From the NCBI GenBank assembly GCA_008973525.1, contig WACJ01000328.1, forward strand, positions 124,001 through 188,000: a DNA stretch of 64,000 bases, written 5' to 3'. The translations under genes were made by a program, and so were the position numbers. Shown piece by piece: positions 22,585 through 41,490 of the stretch (positions are counted from its first letter, which is position 1; the number at the start of each line of letters is the position of its first letter). The DNA comes from Stenopsyche tienmushanensis. Taxonomy: Eukaryota; Arthropoda; Insecta; Trichoptera; Stenopsychidae. The notes under the pieces are model-generated. The model did no database searches. It saw only the letters and a list, made by a program, of their open reading frames with translations, and was not told the DNA's origin.

Positions 22585-24947
22585 ATGGCGCTCAAAATAT
22601 TGATTGCGTCCTTTATTTTAATTGGGCTGACTACAAATAATGTCCATGGATATAAAATTTTAATGGTATGTCCACCTCCTTCGAGGAGTCATCACATTCT
22701 ATGCAGAGCAGTCTCAGATGTACTCGGTGAACGTGGGCACCAGGTTGGTCAAGCATTTAAACACTGCCTGAAAATGTCATATTTAATTCCATTTATATTA
22801 AAAAAATCTAGTTATTTATTACCTAGTCAATATTAATTAAGACATGATTTCAGGTTACATTTATAAGTTCATATCCAATAGAAAATTCAAAACATAGAGA
22901 GATTGGACTGCCTGAATTGGAAGAAGCTAGGCGTAATAAATTGAATATGTATTTAAAGAAAATATTTTGATCAACGCTTCTCCAATTTAAAATGAATATT
23001 GTCTCTTCCAGAACAAAATGATTTAGGATTCACATTGACTAATATGTCAAAGTTGGAAAGCCTGAAAATGATTGCCAATTGGATGCCTGAACTATCAAGT
23101 AAGATCTTCAGCAATAAAGGAATAGTCAATTTACTTAACGATAAATCTGAAAAATTTGATCTCGTCATTTTAGAATACTTTCTAAATGATTTTTTGTTTG
23201 GGTGAGAAACTATTAAATTGAATAAAATAATTCATAATAACTCCTTTAAATATACAGTGCGTACATATTTTATTATATTTAGATTTAGCGTCCGATTCGA
23301 CTGTCCTTTGATGACATTGTCACCAGTCAGCTTGATGTCGTGGCTCGCCACGATGACCGGTAATCCACTCTCGATAGCAACCGTGCCTAATGTATTCACA
23401 CCATTCTCTGCAAAAATGAGCTTGATGGAGAGAATTCAGAACACAGTTGCAGCGATAATTCAAGAATTTAGTGGAATGTAAGTAAAACATAATTAACAAA
23501 TATAGTTATCATAATAGATAAGTATATTAAAGTATTATATTCATTATTTACAGGGTATTTTTTGATCCAATGCAAGAACTTCTTTATCACCAATATTTCC
23601 CAAATGAAGCAAATCGTGTACCATATTATCAATTAAAAAAGCGCATCGCCGGTAATTTAATAAATACTCATCCTTCAGCGGGTATAGCACGACCATTGTT
23701 GCCGAACTCTGTAGAAATCGGAGGATATCACATTGTAGAGAAACCTCTATCAGAAGTACATAATTGAGATTATATAAAGCAATATTTTGTTAAATGTAAT
23801 ATCAATCAAATGTTAAATTAAATTTAATTTTTTTTTTAAGGACTTAAAAAAAGTTTTGGACTCTGCTAAAAATGGAGTAATATTCTTCAGCATGGGAAGT
23901 AATTTGAAAAGCAGTAATATGACAGCTGAAATGAAAAATATAATAATTAAGACATTTGAAAATGTAAAAGAAACTGTTTTATGGAAATTTGAAACTGATT
24001 TACCAGAAAAACCATCAAATGTTATTATTGATTCATGGTTACCACAAACTAGTATCTTAGGTGATTGAATTACAATATTAAGTAAAATTCTGTCTAATAT
24101 TTCTCATCATGATTCATTAACTCACCAATTTATTGAGATTTACCTTCTTAAATAGCTTCAGTGACCCATATACTGATATCAAAGAAAAAAACAAATTTTA
24201 AAGATCAAAAGATTAACAATAATATATCACTGAACTGATTCTATAAAATTAAAGATCTTATGTGTACATAATAGTATCAATCAATATAACTATTTGATCT
24301 ATTTTAAATATCTCTACTCTGTTTTTCAGTTGTATATGTTAATTATAGACTAAAAATTGTAATTTTAGCTCATCCAAATGTGAAACTATTTATTAGCCAT
24401 GGAGGTCTTTTAAGTTGTACCGAAGCAGTTTATTTTGGAGTGCCTATGTTAATAATGCCAGTATTTGGTGATCAACATCATAACGCAAAGGCAGTTTCAG
24501 AAAGAGGGCATGGTATGACTTTGGACTTTGAAAATGTAACAGAAAATTCCTTGAAGTGGGCTATAAATGAAGCAGTTACCAATACAAAGTAAATAATCTT
24601 TCCACCATTGATTGATATGTTTTATGTAACTTTTTTTTAATTAAAACACATTTTTCAGGTATAGAGAAAGTGCTAAACGAATAAGTGAATTATTTCACGA
24701 TCGACCAATAAAGCCACGGGACTTATTAGGCTATCACGTTGAACATATAATTCGAACAAATGGAGCACCTCATTTGTCACCACCACCTTTATCCCGTTTT
24801 TCAAATTTATTACTCGATGTAGCAGCATGTGTATTAATACCAGTGGAAATTATTACTTTATTATTTTTATTCTGCTTGTACAGAGTTTGTTGTAGGAAAA
24901 AGAAAATAGATAATTCGCCACAAGCTACTAAGAAGAAAAACCAATAA
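22585..24947 (+). CDS. UDP-glycosyltransferase 3 of the tandem (8 coding exons)
   Basis: Exons: 22585-22743, 22854-22932, 23012-23201, 23283-23477, 23554-23755, 23841-24060, 24369-24588, 24659-24947, encoding 517 aa. There is a signal peptide (MALKILIASFILIGLTTN, cleavage near VHG), then YKILMVCPPPSRSHHILC with the likely acceptor-site His. The donor signature is HPNVKLFISHGGL, LSCTEAVYFGVPM, GDQHHNA. The anchor ends in a lysine-rich tail with terminal KKNQ, a KKxx ER-retrieval motif. Exon 5 is one codon shorter than in UGT 1 and 2 (a deletion in the PLPE segment); the other internal coding exons have identical lengths in all three genes. An acceptor (TTATTCCAG) about 40 bp before the ATG suggests a 5' UTR intron. 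Confidence 0.93.
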
Positions 24948-25008
24948 ACATTTCCGTTCTTGCGCTGTGAACAAAATACTCTTTACAAATAGAATTAAAA
25001 TGTTTAGT

Positions 25009-25020
25009 ATTAAATAAAAG
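25009..25020 (+). terminator. Probable polyadenylation signal of UGT 3
   Basis: ATTAAATAAAAG lies about 65 bp after the UGT-3 stop and contains AATAAA. Confidence 0.5.
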
Positions 25021-25426
25021 TTTATGTTAATGATATAATTATAGTTTATAATCGCAAAGCTCCTTTATTGTAATGTAAATAAATAGTTCATTAAACTGTT
25101 TTGTAATGTATAATGAATGATTACGTAGTCTGCAAAGTATGAACCATGACCCTAATATGCAAAATAACAAATACAAAAAAATACCAAACAAGAAATAGAT
25201 CTCCGTTACAAACACTTTTGCCGTGATGAAGATATTTTTCTAGTCCAAACTTGATGCAATGGAATACTAATTTTATGGAACTATTCACTTCCACTTTATT
25301 TTTTTAACCAAATAAAATGTAAATATAAATTATTATATTAAAGCGTTATCTTAAAAATCAAGATCTCATTGTACTCAATGGTATTAAATTTTAAAAAACT
25401 GAACTCAATATGAATTTTGTACTATA

Positions 25427-26020
25427 TTAACCCTTTCGAACATACACGCTACGCTCTAATGTAAATCCACTTTTCTGTCGGCTCCGCTGCCGAGTGTTAC
25501 AAGCTTGATAATGAACCAAGCTCAACTTTTTGAACCAAGCTAGCCTATTAATGTGTTGCGAAAATAAAAAGATAGGGTTACCGTGCAAGCCTGCCAATTT
25601 GCTTCTGAAGGAGTAGATCTTGCAAAGGAGTGGTGATATCTGGCTAATGACGCCACTCCAGAAAAATCAATGGGGAATAACAAAATTGGTCAACGATAAG
25701 AATGATGCAAGTATCTTAATTATCAAAACAAACACCTTCTCTCAAGACAACATGAATGAAAGTCGTCTTATCTTTGTTAAGAAAGTTTAATGGCTTATCC
25801 GACGATAGCAATTTTATTTAATTATACCTAAATTTTATGATGTTTGAAAGGTTCTTTAGAATACGATTTTTTGTTGAATAGAAAGTATGAACATTTAATA
25901 GTTTCTATAAAAAATATATTAAAAATGTTTAGACGTGTAGGGCACGACTTTGCCATCTATATATCGTATATAATGAGATGCAAGACACCCGTCTCACAAT
26001 TTCCGGTCCGATAGGGTTAA
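25427..26020. mobile_element. TTAA-flanked MITE, piggyBac-like (family P1)
   Basis: TTAA at 25427-25430 and 26017-26020 flank a 586 bp non-coding element that begins CCCTTTCGAACATACACGC and ends CCGGTCCGATAGGG. Terminal CCC/GGG next to TTAA is the piggyBac pattern, though the inverted repeat is short and imperfect. A large related piece lies at about 36460-36950 and a shorter one near 42323-42370, so it is a dispersed family. Confidence 0.65.
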
Positions 26021-26784
26021 AACATATTGCTTAAGGCCCTTCACAAAGAAATTGGGCAAACCTTAAATTAGATAAAAATAATATGTAGATGTGTATATTA
26101 TATTTCAGCTGTTTTCTTTGAGTCTTAAATACAGTAGAGTTAAAACATAAATTTGTTTTTTTTTTTTAATTTGTTTATTAAACTTTATGTTAGTAACAAA
26201 TAAATAACGGAAGATTTCTGCAATTCAGACTATTTACAAATTACAATATATTTTCCAAAAAAAAATTTTGTGTTATGAAATCACAAATGAAAAAATGTTT
26301 CCATTAATCCTGTTGAACAGAGCCATAGATCACATTAAAATTGACAAGGGAGAAAATAAAAAATACATTTTTAACTTAATCGAAATTGAAAAGAGCTTAA
26401 AACCAATTTCTATATGTATGAAAGCAAGCCGATAAGTATGTATCATACTTAATAACAAATACTGCAATTTGAGTAATATAAATAATATAACTTAAAAGAA
26501 CTTCAAACCGAAAGACATTAAATTTAAAAGCAAAATTTTACATACGAGACTATTTTTTCCTTCTAAATTATGTAAGTTTCAAGAAAAATATTTTATCTTT
26601 CCATCTAAACTAAATAAGTCGTCTAAGTGATAGTGTCATTCAACCTGTATAAAATACTAAGTTATATTTATGAATAAATTCACATGACCTTATTACGATT
26701 TTATAAAAAGAAAACTGACATTTATAATAAATGCGAACTTAAATGTAGTACATTTGTAACTAAAATAATTTATTTTGTACTAGT

Positions 26785-32833
<6,049 letters not shown>

Positions 32834-34077
32834 GGCTCTGATACACTTATTCTTAATTTTCTGTTACTTCGGCTGCGGCTTCTTAATCACATGCCACTAC
32901 GACAATGCACCTAGGACAGCAGACAATTCGTTTGAATAGATATTGTTTTAATCAGAATAAACAAAACTGATTCATAACTAGTTATACATGCAGTTTTTTT
33001 TGAAGATGTACTAGTACATAAAAATTAACCAACAAATGCAATGTCAGTTCTTCGTCCCACTTCGAAATAAATTATTTGGCCATAACACTCGATCAAGATG
33101 ATGTAATGTGATGTTAAACGGGAATAAATAAAGTAGCTCTCACAAAAATTATAAAACGTTAATTTAAATTCACATAATTTATAATAGAGTAATTTGATAG
33201 GTAAATGTATTTCAATAATTTTGACAACATTTTTAAAAAATAAATATAAAGTATTATTTTTCCATTGTAAATAACATTTTTAGAAGTAAAAATAAACACA
33301 GGAATGTCTTTAATTCAATAAAATTCTAAATTTTAATTTATATCAAAAATAGATTTTTCGCTATGACAACCAGAATACCCAACGTATAACAAATATTATT
33401 TCAGTATGGCAATATTACCCGGCTTATACTCGCAGACTTGCGGTAAGTAGTTTTTGTAATAAAAAAACTTCATGTTTCTAAAAAAATATACTATTTTTTA
33501 ACATTCTAAACTAAAACATATCATTTTTTAAATCTTATGGCCTATCTAAATATGTTTGACATCGGTTTTTAATATGGGAACTCTTTGATCAAAGTTTGGG
33601 ATGTGATCTTCAATTTCGAGGCGTTTGTGTATTTTTAATGTTAAATTTACTCTTTTGGATAGCTTTAATGATAATGTATATGAATTCATCTCTTGTTGTG
33701 TATCAATTCCAAGTTTTATAATCATTTGATAAACTTCTTATGTCAAAAAAGTTTTAAAATCATAACCTTAAATTGAACTCAATATTTTTAAGTTACTGAT
33801 AGACGAAGTTCAATTATCAGGAGATTTATTATGTATTGATGAATTCTGCATATTTTATTCTAATATAAATGTATTAATTAAATCCATAATTTCTTATTTT
33901 GTATGATTCTATTGATGTATTTCAATGATAGTTTTGTTAAGTCAATTCATACAAATTTAAGACTTGATATCATATATATCGAATAAAAACTATGATGTCT
34001 GAAAGTTATTATATTGTTGAACATAATAATGAGCTTATTTATCCATTCAGTTTGTTTCAGTATAATTTTTTTTGTAG
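32834..34077. promoter_or_regulatory. Region between divergent AFG3L2 and zinc-finger genes
   Basis: Both 5' ends must start here. An acceptor (TTTTTTTGTAG) touches the zinc-finger ATG at 34078, so at least one non-coding exon lies upstream; a candidate donor GCG|GTAAGT is at 33444. No clear core promoter element is visible. Confidence 0.4.
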
Positions 34078-37000
34078 ATGATGAAGTTTGAAGAGCAGGA
34101 AGATCCTCTTACTGATCCTTTCGCGTCAATCGCTGATGACCCATTATCTTATTACAATGAAAATAATACATCATCATCTGACGCTTTCGATTTTGAAGTT
34201 TCAATACCTAGTGCTACCATTTCTCCGTCATTGTGTAATATTGCCGTTCAGAAAATACCAGTACCAAATGATTCAAATTTAATCAAGGAATACCCCAAGG
34301 TTAATACTAAGCTTTTTGCTAGCCTTGAAATAAAACCTACTACATCAAAGAAGGTCGTCAAAAGGGAAAGGAAACAAAATTTAAAAGTTAATGCTGCACA
34401 AATTGAGAGCTTAAAAACTTGTTATATAAAATTGGAAGATCCATTCGTTAATAAGAAAAAAATCAGCCTTCTAAAGAATGTGAATTTAAGTAAAAACCAA
34501 ATTAACATTTTCAAAAAGAACAATACCAACGTTGTTCCAAAAAGTCCCAGTGTGAGTAAGCTTGCACTTCTATTAAAAGGAGATCTTGATAAAGACAATC
34601 AAAAATGTTCACAGGATTTGATTATAAAAAGTAAGTTTTTATTATTATTACTTTATATATATAGCATTAACCTTGCACAAATTTGTGCACCCATTGATGA
34701 TCCTCCAGAAATGTCGTTTTTCAAATGAAAGAGTTAAATTCAAACAAAAACATTATAAATTAATTTCATCGATACAATGTATTCTCCTTCAGTAGATACA
34801 ACCTTTTCCCATCTATTTAAAAAAATAATAATTTCGGAAGAATAAAATTTAACAAGTTGTGTTATAAAATATTTTTCGTTTCCTCATTTCACCTCTTCTA
34901 CATTTATGATTTTTTCCCGATAAATGATTATGCATCGATCTAAATAAATGATAATTGGAAAGAGCAAAGTTTACACCCCCTGTTTTATGGTCTTTACTAT
35001 TTTTTTAAAGTGTATTTGAATACTTTTCCGGAAGTATCCGAGTTTGTTTGTTAATTCTTATCTCTCTTATAGTTTATGTTAAATTTGATTCAATTTCAGT
35101 GCGCAGGGAAATCGTCATCCACTTTAACCTTTCTCTCATTTCGGACCTTATTTTCTAAACTAAAATTTTCACTTTAAAATTATTTAAACCATCTATGGCA
35201 GCGCTTCTTAAACTTATGTAGTCCGTGGTCCCTCTTTTGGAGCAAAATTTCCTTCGCGGACCCCCTCTTGAGCAAATTTTTTTTTGGTGAACCTCATCCC
35301 AACCCTTGTGACTTAATTTTTCAATCAAACAAACATTTCCTGGCCAAAATAGAGCTTCTTATAATGTTTTCTGTAAATAATTTCACGAAAATATCTTGTT
35401 CACCAACAGATAAATGTTTTTTTTATATCTTCGCGGACCCCCGGAAATGGCTTCGCAGACCCCCGGGGGTCCGCGGACACCTGTTTAAGAACCGCTGATC
35501 TATGGCATTGATAAACAGTTAGAGATTCTCCGAGTGTATCACAAATATTTTTAGTTGCAGTTGTTGCATTATTTTTTGAAGATATTCGTACAGTATGCAA
35601 TTTCGCGTAAATTGTTTGTTCGGCACAAAATTCACCAACTTGAAACACAGTTTGAAAATTATTTTTTTTTGTATAAAATAACATTCTCCAGATGTTAGTC
35701 GACTAACAAAATATATAATACGTGTTATCAAAGGGATGATTGAGACACAACTGATGGTCAAAAAGTAAGTATGAAAAAAACGGCATTTCCAAAGGGTCTT
35801 CAAATGTACACAATCAAAAAGTATTAATAATTTACTTTAATTAGTGTCTCGAATAATATAATATGAATGCATATGCTGTTGTAAATGTATCTTTTGTTAT
35901 TGAAAATTAATGTTCACTGTTAGCAAAGTATGTATAAGTTTTCATAACAACAAAATACTGCTGCTGTTAACAATATTTTATAGATCATTTTTATTTAATA
36001 AATATGTACTTTTAGTTCTAAGCATATTTCTATTTTTTTATTGGTATACAAGCCACAGTTTGATTTTCACAAATTTCTTTCAAAAAAACTCTTAATCCAA
36101 AGCAGTATTTATTGGGTTAAAAGAATCGTATGAATTAAAGATTTAATTTTATTTTGTCGTTTTAGATGAACCTGAAAATCCTCCAATTTTGTCCGGTACA
36201 CAAGTTATTATAGAGGTAGATCCAGCCCATTATTATCCTGATGAACCATTTAAAGAACCCAAAAGACGACGGAAAAAAAGGCAAGATATATGGGATAACC
36301 TACCGCATAAGTGTAATATATGTAACAAAGGATTCAAAATTCTTAAAGGCCTTTTTCTGCATAAACGCTACAAACACAATATTGAAGATCTTGCGGGTTG
36401 CTACCCTTGTGAATGTTGCATACAGGTAAAATTCATTATATATTATTAGCATTTTTTTATGTAGCGTGGGGAGAAATTTATTCAATGCGAAACAACCTTT
36501 TTAACATCAACATAAGATCACGATTTCTTCGACAAAGACAGGTGTCTTGCGTCTCATCATACACTTGTGCATCGATGGCAAAGTTGTGCCGTAAAGACAT
36601 GTCTAAACATCCTCGATATATATTTTTTATAGAAACCCGTAAATATTCATACTATTCAACAAAAAATTGTATTCTAAAGAATCTTAACCGTCACAAAATT
36701 TAGGTATAATTAATTGAAATTGCTATCGTCGGATAAGCTCTTTCAACAAAGATAAGATGACTCTCGTTTGTGTTTTCTTAAGAGCAGGCATTTGTTTTAA
36801 TAATTAAGATACTTGCATCATTCTTATCGTTGACCAATTTTGTTATTCCTCCTTGAATGTTCTGGAGTGGCGTCATTAGCCGAGTATCACCACTCCTTTG
36901 CAAAATCTACTCCTTCAGAAACAAACTCCTTCAACGTTAAAAAAGACAACATGTGTTTTATTAAAAAAAAAACTGGGTGTCGCATTTGGATGACCATTAT

Positions 37001-37289
37001 AAATAGTGTGGATGTGGGTGGGGGTTTTAGACCTGACGCCTTCACAAGCGAGAGAACACAGCCGCCTGTCAGCTATATAATTATTTATTTTTTACAGGTA
37101 TTTTGGATGAAAAGAGACTTGTTGCAACATATTACTGAGCATCAAGATGAGAAAGGACGGTTACCTTGTCCTGAAAAGTGTGGCGTGACAGAAACAGATG
37201 TACTACGTCTAGCAAGGCATAAAAATATTCATCATCCATATCTTGGAACCCTTGGACGCAACTGGTTTCATTCCTGGTGTGATAGATAA
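34078..37289 (+). CDS. C2H2 zinc-finger protein (three fingers, C-terminal)
   Basis: Three coding exons join in phase: 34078-34630, 36166-36425, 37098-37289, encoding 334 aa. The long N-terminus is low-complexity and acidic/serine-rich (MMKFEEQEDPLTDPFASIAD), then basic (KKVVKRERKQNLK). A basic cluster (KRRRKKRQ), possibly a nuclear signal, precedes the fingers: CNICNKGFKILKGLFLHKR with YKH (Cx2Cx12Hx4H); CECC, then 12 residues and HITEH, split across the exon 2/3 junction; and CPEKC with HKNIH. The N-terminus fits no domain I know, so the target and function are unknown. The start is the first codon of its exon, after an acceptor. Both introns contain transposons. Confidence 0.75.
34690..35830 (-). 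mobile_element. Mariner transposon relic 2 (internally deleted), in the zinc-finger gene intron
   Basis: From 34715 it parallels relic 1 (GAATTAATTTCAT..., ACAATGTATTCTCCTTCAGT, GATACAACCTTTTCCCA). Minus-strand translation gives the mariner C-terminus: LFRSMHNHLSGK, then a frame-broken stretch ending EGEYIV. Where relic 1 has the catalytic core, relic 2 jumps to sequence equivalent to 28365-28430 (CACCCCCTGTTTTATGGTC), so the core was deleted. N-terminal-like sequence (TATKNICDTLGES) follows at 35519-35690, interrupted by a hAT-type MITE. Confidence 0.65.
35191..35505. mobile_element. hAT-type MITE with 8 bp target duplication
   Basis: The element is 35199-35497 (299 bp) with ends CAGCGCTTCTTAAACT and the complement of GTTTAAGAACCGCTG. 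It is flanked by a perfect 8 bp duplication ATCTATGG (35191-35198 and 35498-35505). The CAGCGGTTCT...-type end and 8 bp duplication are diagnostic of hAT. The interior is rich in CGGACCCCC runs. It is inserted inside mariner relic 2. Confidence 0.9.
36460..36950 (+). repeat. Copy of the P1 MITE inside the zinc-finger gene's second intron
   Basis: Inverted relative to the copy at 25431-26016. Shared strings include TGGAGTGGCGTCATTAGCC, GGAGTAGATTTTGCAAAGGA (on the complement), CTTATCGTTGACCAATTTTG and GACAGGTGTCTTGCGTCTCA. Its ends are not intact. It makes up about 70% of the intron between exons 2 and 3. Confidence 0.7.
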
Positions 37290-38934
37290 CACATATTGAT
37301 GTTTCACAATTAAGGAATGTGTGCCATCTATATTTAGTTGACCTCCTATTTTTTCCATGCTAAGTTTTATCCTAACCAATTATATAGCAGTCATTCCAAT
37401 TTCTATTTTGATTTCATTTTTTTATTACCATTATTAAATTCATTTCAAGTAATTTTGCAAAAAACCAGCTTCTTAATTTTAATTTAAAGATGCTACAATT
37501 ACAAAAAGACTAAATTAATTTAGGACCAAACTATCAAACAATAATTCCTTATCTCAGAAAGTATGATATTTTTGTATATGTGTACACTTTTTAAAAAAAC
37601 ATGCAATATAGTCCATGTGTTGAAATTTTAAAAAGAACATTTATCAGTTACCTTGATTTTCCTGCCACCAAAGTATTATTTTGTACCTGTAGAGATCGGA
37701 TAACTCAATCATCTCGGGTTCAAATCTACAGGAGATGTGGCTGGCGACCACATTTTTAAAAACGTATATACGCTATAAAAAAATCATGTCAAAATGATTG
37801 GCAATGATCCCATAAGTTATTGCTAAAAACCACTAACGTAATGTAAAGTATTATTTTAGTAGTTTAAAAAGATGAAAGTCATGTGGTGATATATCAGAAA
37901 AATAAAATAGACGCAGGAAACAATATAGTACATTTCAACTATTATATTAAACAATAATATTCAATAAACACGAATGATGGAAAGTTGCCATTATTTCATA
38001 AAATAGCAACTTTTAATAACATATTCAATATGACTTTGATCAATTTTTTATTAGAAAAATGATTGTTTTTTAAATTATTGTTAATGTAAAATGTAATAAA
38101 TGTGATTTAATTTTGATATCCTATTTGTATACACAGCATCTTTATATTGTATTCATCTTTTAAAGTAAAACCAATCATTTGCGTTGTGCAATTAATTGAT
38201 TCCGAGTAAAATAGCACCATTCGGTATAAGTAACCTAAGCATTGAATTTCAAAGATAATCAAACATTTTTTATTAATTTGTTGTAAAAGGACAAAAACTC
38301 CAGCGTAACATTGTTATTTCCCCGAGACGCTCATTGTATTAATCATTCTACAATTCCCCGTTTTCATCTTTATTGGTTTTTATCAAATATAATTGTTTTA
38401 GAATTATATATTTTAGGTTTATTTAACAATATTACATTTACTAGAAAACGAATATCACATTTTTTACATGGAACAATTGTATATAATGATATTTAATTTC
38501 GAAGTAATGATTCAAAATATGTTTTGCTTTTTTTCTATCTTATCTCTTGTGACATTCATTGGAATTTTAGACGAAATAATCATAGTTTTTATATTTTCTT
38601 TCTGTATTTATCTTTTATGTATGTAAAAAAATTGTATCGACCCGTTTCTTGATTTCAATGTGTGATTTTGTAGTTTGCGACAGGGTTTTTTGTAACCAAA
38701 GATGGTGTTTTTTAATTTTTACAATTCGAGCCGTTCAACTAGTCACGATAAACTTATTAACCTAGTTTGAATGCTTCAAAATAAATATCCTTCTCATCCC
38801 AGCAAACATGTACATTTTTTTAGGCTAACATGTAGATCATCATGTCGCCCAGGTTTACAGATGTTCTTCCGTGAGAATCCCCTGATCCTAATTTAGATAG
38901 CGTCTTCATCAGTTAAGTAGAATTAAAATTAAGT

Positions 38935-39420
38935 ACTGTAAACCCTCGATATAATGGACTAATTGGGGGAAGGGATGTCCATTAAAGCCGAACGTTGCTG
39001 TTTGATATGGACGCGCTTACTTTCAGTAATCCTACTTTGAAAAAGGAATCAAGTTTTGTTTGCACTGTTGAAGTTTGCTGTTTTTTTATAATCAATTATC
39101 GAAAATTTAAAAAAAATCGTATATCATAGTTAAACTTCGTTATCTGACGAATAGTCAATAAATGTTATTAGATCGTTGAGATGTGATCTTAACACTGATA
39201 ACTTCATTTTTGGCAGTGCTGTTCCTTCTTCCTTACTATCTTCACTTCCATCCTCATTTTTTAGGTTCATAACTTCATATGTATTTCACTTTCAGTCATG
39301 ATATTATACCTAGGGTCACTTTCATCTACTTCTAGCCATTGTAAAACATCTTTCTAAGCTACTTCTTGGGTATTATTATGTATGGTCCTATAGAAATCAG
39401 GAACATGTTAAGCCTTCAAT
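38935..39420 (-). pseudogene. pogo/Tigger-type transposon remnant
   Basis: The left end (CAGTAAACCCTCGATATAATG-like, with GTCCATTAAAGCCGAA) is typical of pogo/Tigger termini. Minus-strand translation contains DVLQWLEVDESDPRYNIMTE, resembling the acidic C-terminal tail of these transposases, followed by stops. Only the 3' part survives. Confidence 0.55.
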
Positions 39421-41276
39421 ATTTTTACATTCATACATATATAACCGGTTTTTTTAGCATTGCTTGCTAATTTTTTTGCATACTCGTTCATCGTTAAGAA
39501 ATGTCTTCATTAGATAAAAAATCTTCTTATCATACATATAACTTAATTGGAGTTATTAATGTTTGATAAACCATAATTTGCATCCAGATGCATATTTAGT
39601 CAATCAGACAACAGATCGATTAACATATTATGACTGACTAAAAATATGAGATTCTTTTTTGATACATTTAATATAATTATGTACATTATTCAATTTTATT
39701 TCATATATTATTTTGGTTTTGACTTTGTATTATATTTTTCTCAGATATTTTTATGTATACAAGTATAAAGATACCATTCGTATAAAACCAATATAAAGCA
39801 CACAAATAAACAGATTGTTGTCTTTACATTTTTTAAAAGAAAGAACGAAAGTTCTTTTTATTATGTGGAAGAAACATATCCAGGGTATAGACTGATAAAT
39901 TTTCAGACTTATCTACACATAATAGACAAATTCATAAAAATGGGACATTAACGGAATATTATTAATTTATTTCAAATGTTATGGCAGGGACATGATGAAT
40001 TTTTAATTAATTTAGATCGATTAAAGCAAAAAATATTGTTGCCAAATATGTAACTTTATATTATGCATGACATTACTGTGATGAAAATAAAATTGTACTG
40101 ATAACTAAGTAAGAATATGAATTGCATAAAATTATAACAATGATATGTAGATGCTGAATAATGTGAATATTTTCATATGTAAATTAAAAATTGTCAGATG
40201 TGATATAAATGTACGTACTTTTTTTTAATTTTAGTGAATCTAACAATTTAAAGTATTAAGTAATTATTTCGTTTAAAACTATTTTAAAATTAACCTAAAT
40301 ATTACATTTCTAATCGATACAGGATTAATTAGTTTTAGTAATTCTTTAATTCCTTAATGTAATTCAAAGATTAAAAGTGGAAGTAGCATATGAATTATCA
40401 GTATTATATTTTATTGAATTTGATGTGTATTCAAAATATTAAATCTTGAATATTAGTAATTGAGACTGACCATTCAGTTTTTAGCCAAATATTTTAAATG
40501 ATTGATAGTTAAAATTTATTGTCATTGATTTGAAGATGCCATCAATGTGTTATCACTTTCAAATTATCACTAGTTTAATATGGGAACTATATACATATGA
40601 ATTTTTTAACTAAATATACCGAGACTGAAATATTCTCATACAAACACTCGAATTATTTCATCGAAATGCGTAGGATTTATATTATTTTAGTGGAATTAAA
40701 TGTAATATTTGTGATAAATAATAATTCTTTAAATTATCAACATTTATTGTCAAATGTCTGATAGATTATTAATGTACTTTAAACGATAATGTTACATCAT
40801 ATCTTAACATTTAAGGAATACCTCCTTTATTAAACAATAAGTAATTCAGTGACCTCATGATTGCCTTCGTTATATTTCAAAGACATATGATGTATTTTAA
40901 GCAACTCTATGAACTCTTAAAAGTAGCCTTAAATTTGTTGACTAGGAGATATTGTATTGTGAATTTCATGCCAATAAAATAATGAAAACAATAATCATCT
41001 TTTAAATCTATAGATTAAAATAAATAGTATTGAGGGCTTTTGAAATTATTTCATTTCCCAGGTTATCGGAGTAGTCCATGTATAATTTTGAAATGAAACA
41101 AGGAATGTTTTATAAATGTAATTTATAAAATTCTGTACTTTTATTACCATACTAGCTGGTACCTGAACTAATAATTCTAAAAATATTGTTTGAAATTTGA
41201 AAGAGTTTTCTTGCTTAATTAGAAATGATAGAAATAATGATATATAAGGGAAAAGTATAAATAAAATTTATTTTAT

Positions 41277-41490
41277 ATTATTTGAGAAAGTGCAAACAAT
41301 AAGTTGGCAAAGTTTTATCGCATTCGAATGAGCGGTATGGCAGCGCATAAAATACGAACAAACAAAATTTTATTTTTGTATATTAGACTATGCCTATGTT
41401 ACTCGTGCAACCTTTAGCAATAAGTGGACGAAGTTTCATCGCAATCTGATGAACATTACATATGAACAAACAGATTCATTTTTATATATT
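41277..41490 (-). mobile_element. Helitron-like fragment H2
   Basis: Shares TTGAGAAAGTGCAAACAATA, GTTGGCAAAGTTTTATCGCA, GGCAGCGCATAAAATACGAA and AAGTGGACGAAGTTTCATCG with the other Helitron pieces. Same orientation as H1. Both termini are missing. Confidence 0.55.

Noticed and set aside
33405..33443. Possible coding first exon of the zinc-finger gene (ATGGCAATATTACCC... with donor GCG|GTAAGT)
   Set aside because: Joining it to the acceptor at 34078 gives a frame that stops within five codons (GAT GAT GAA GTT TGA), so if real it is 5' UTR. The ATG at 34078 is kept as start.
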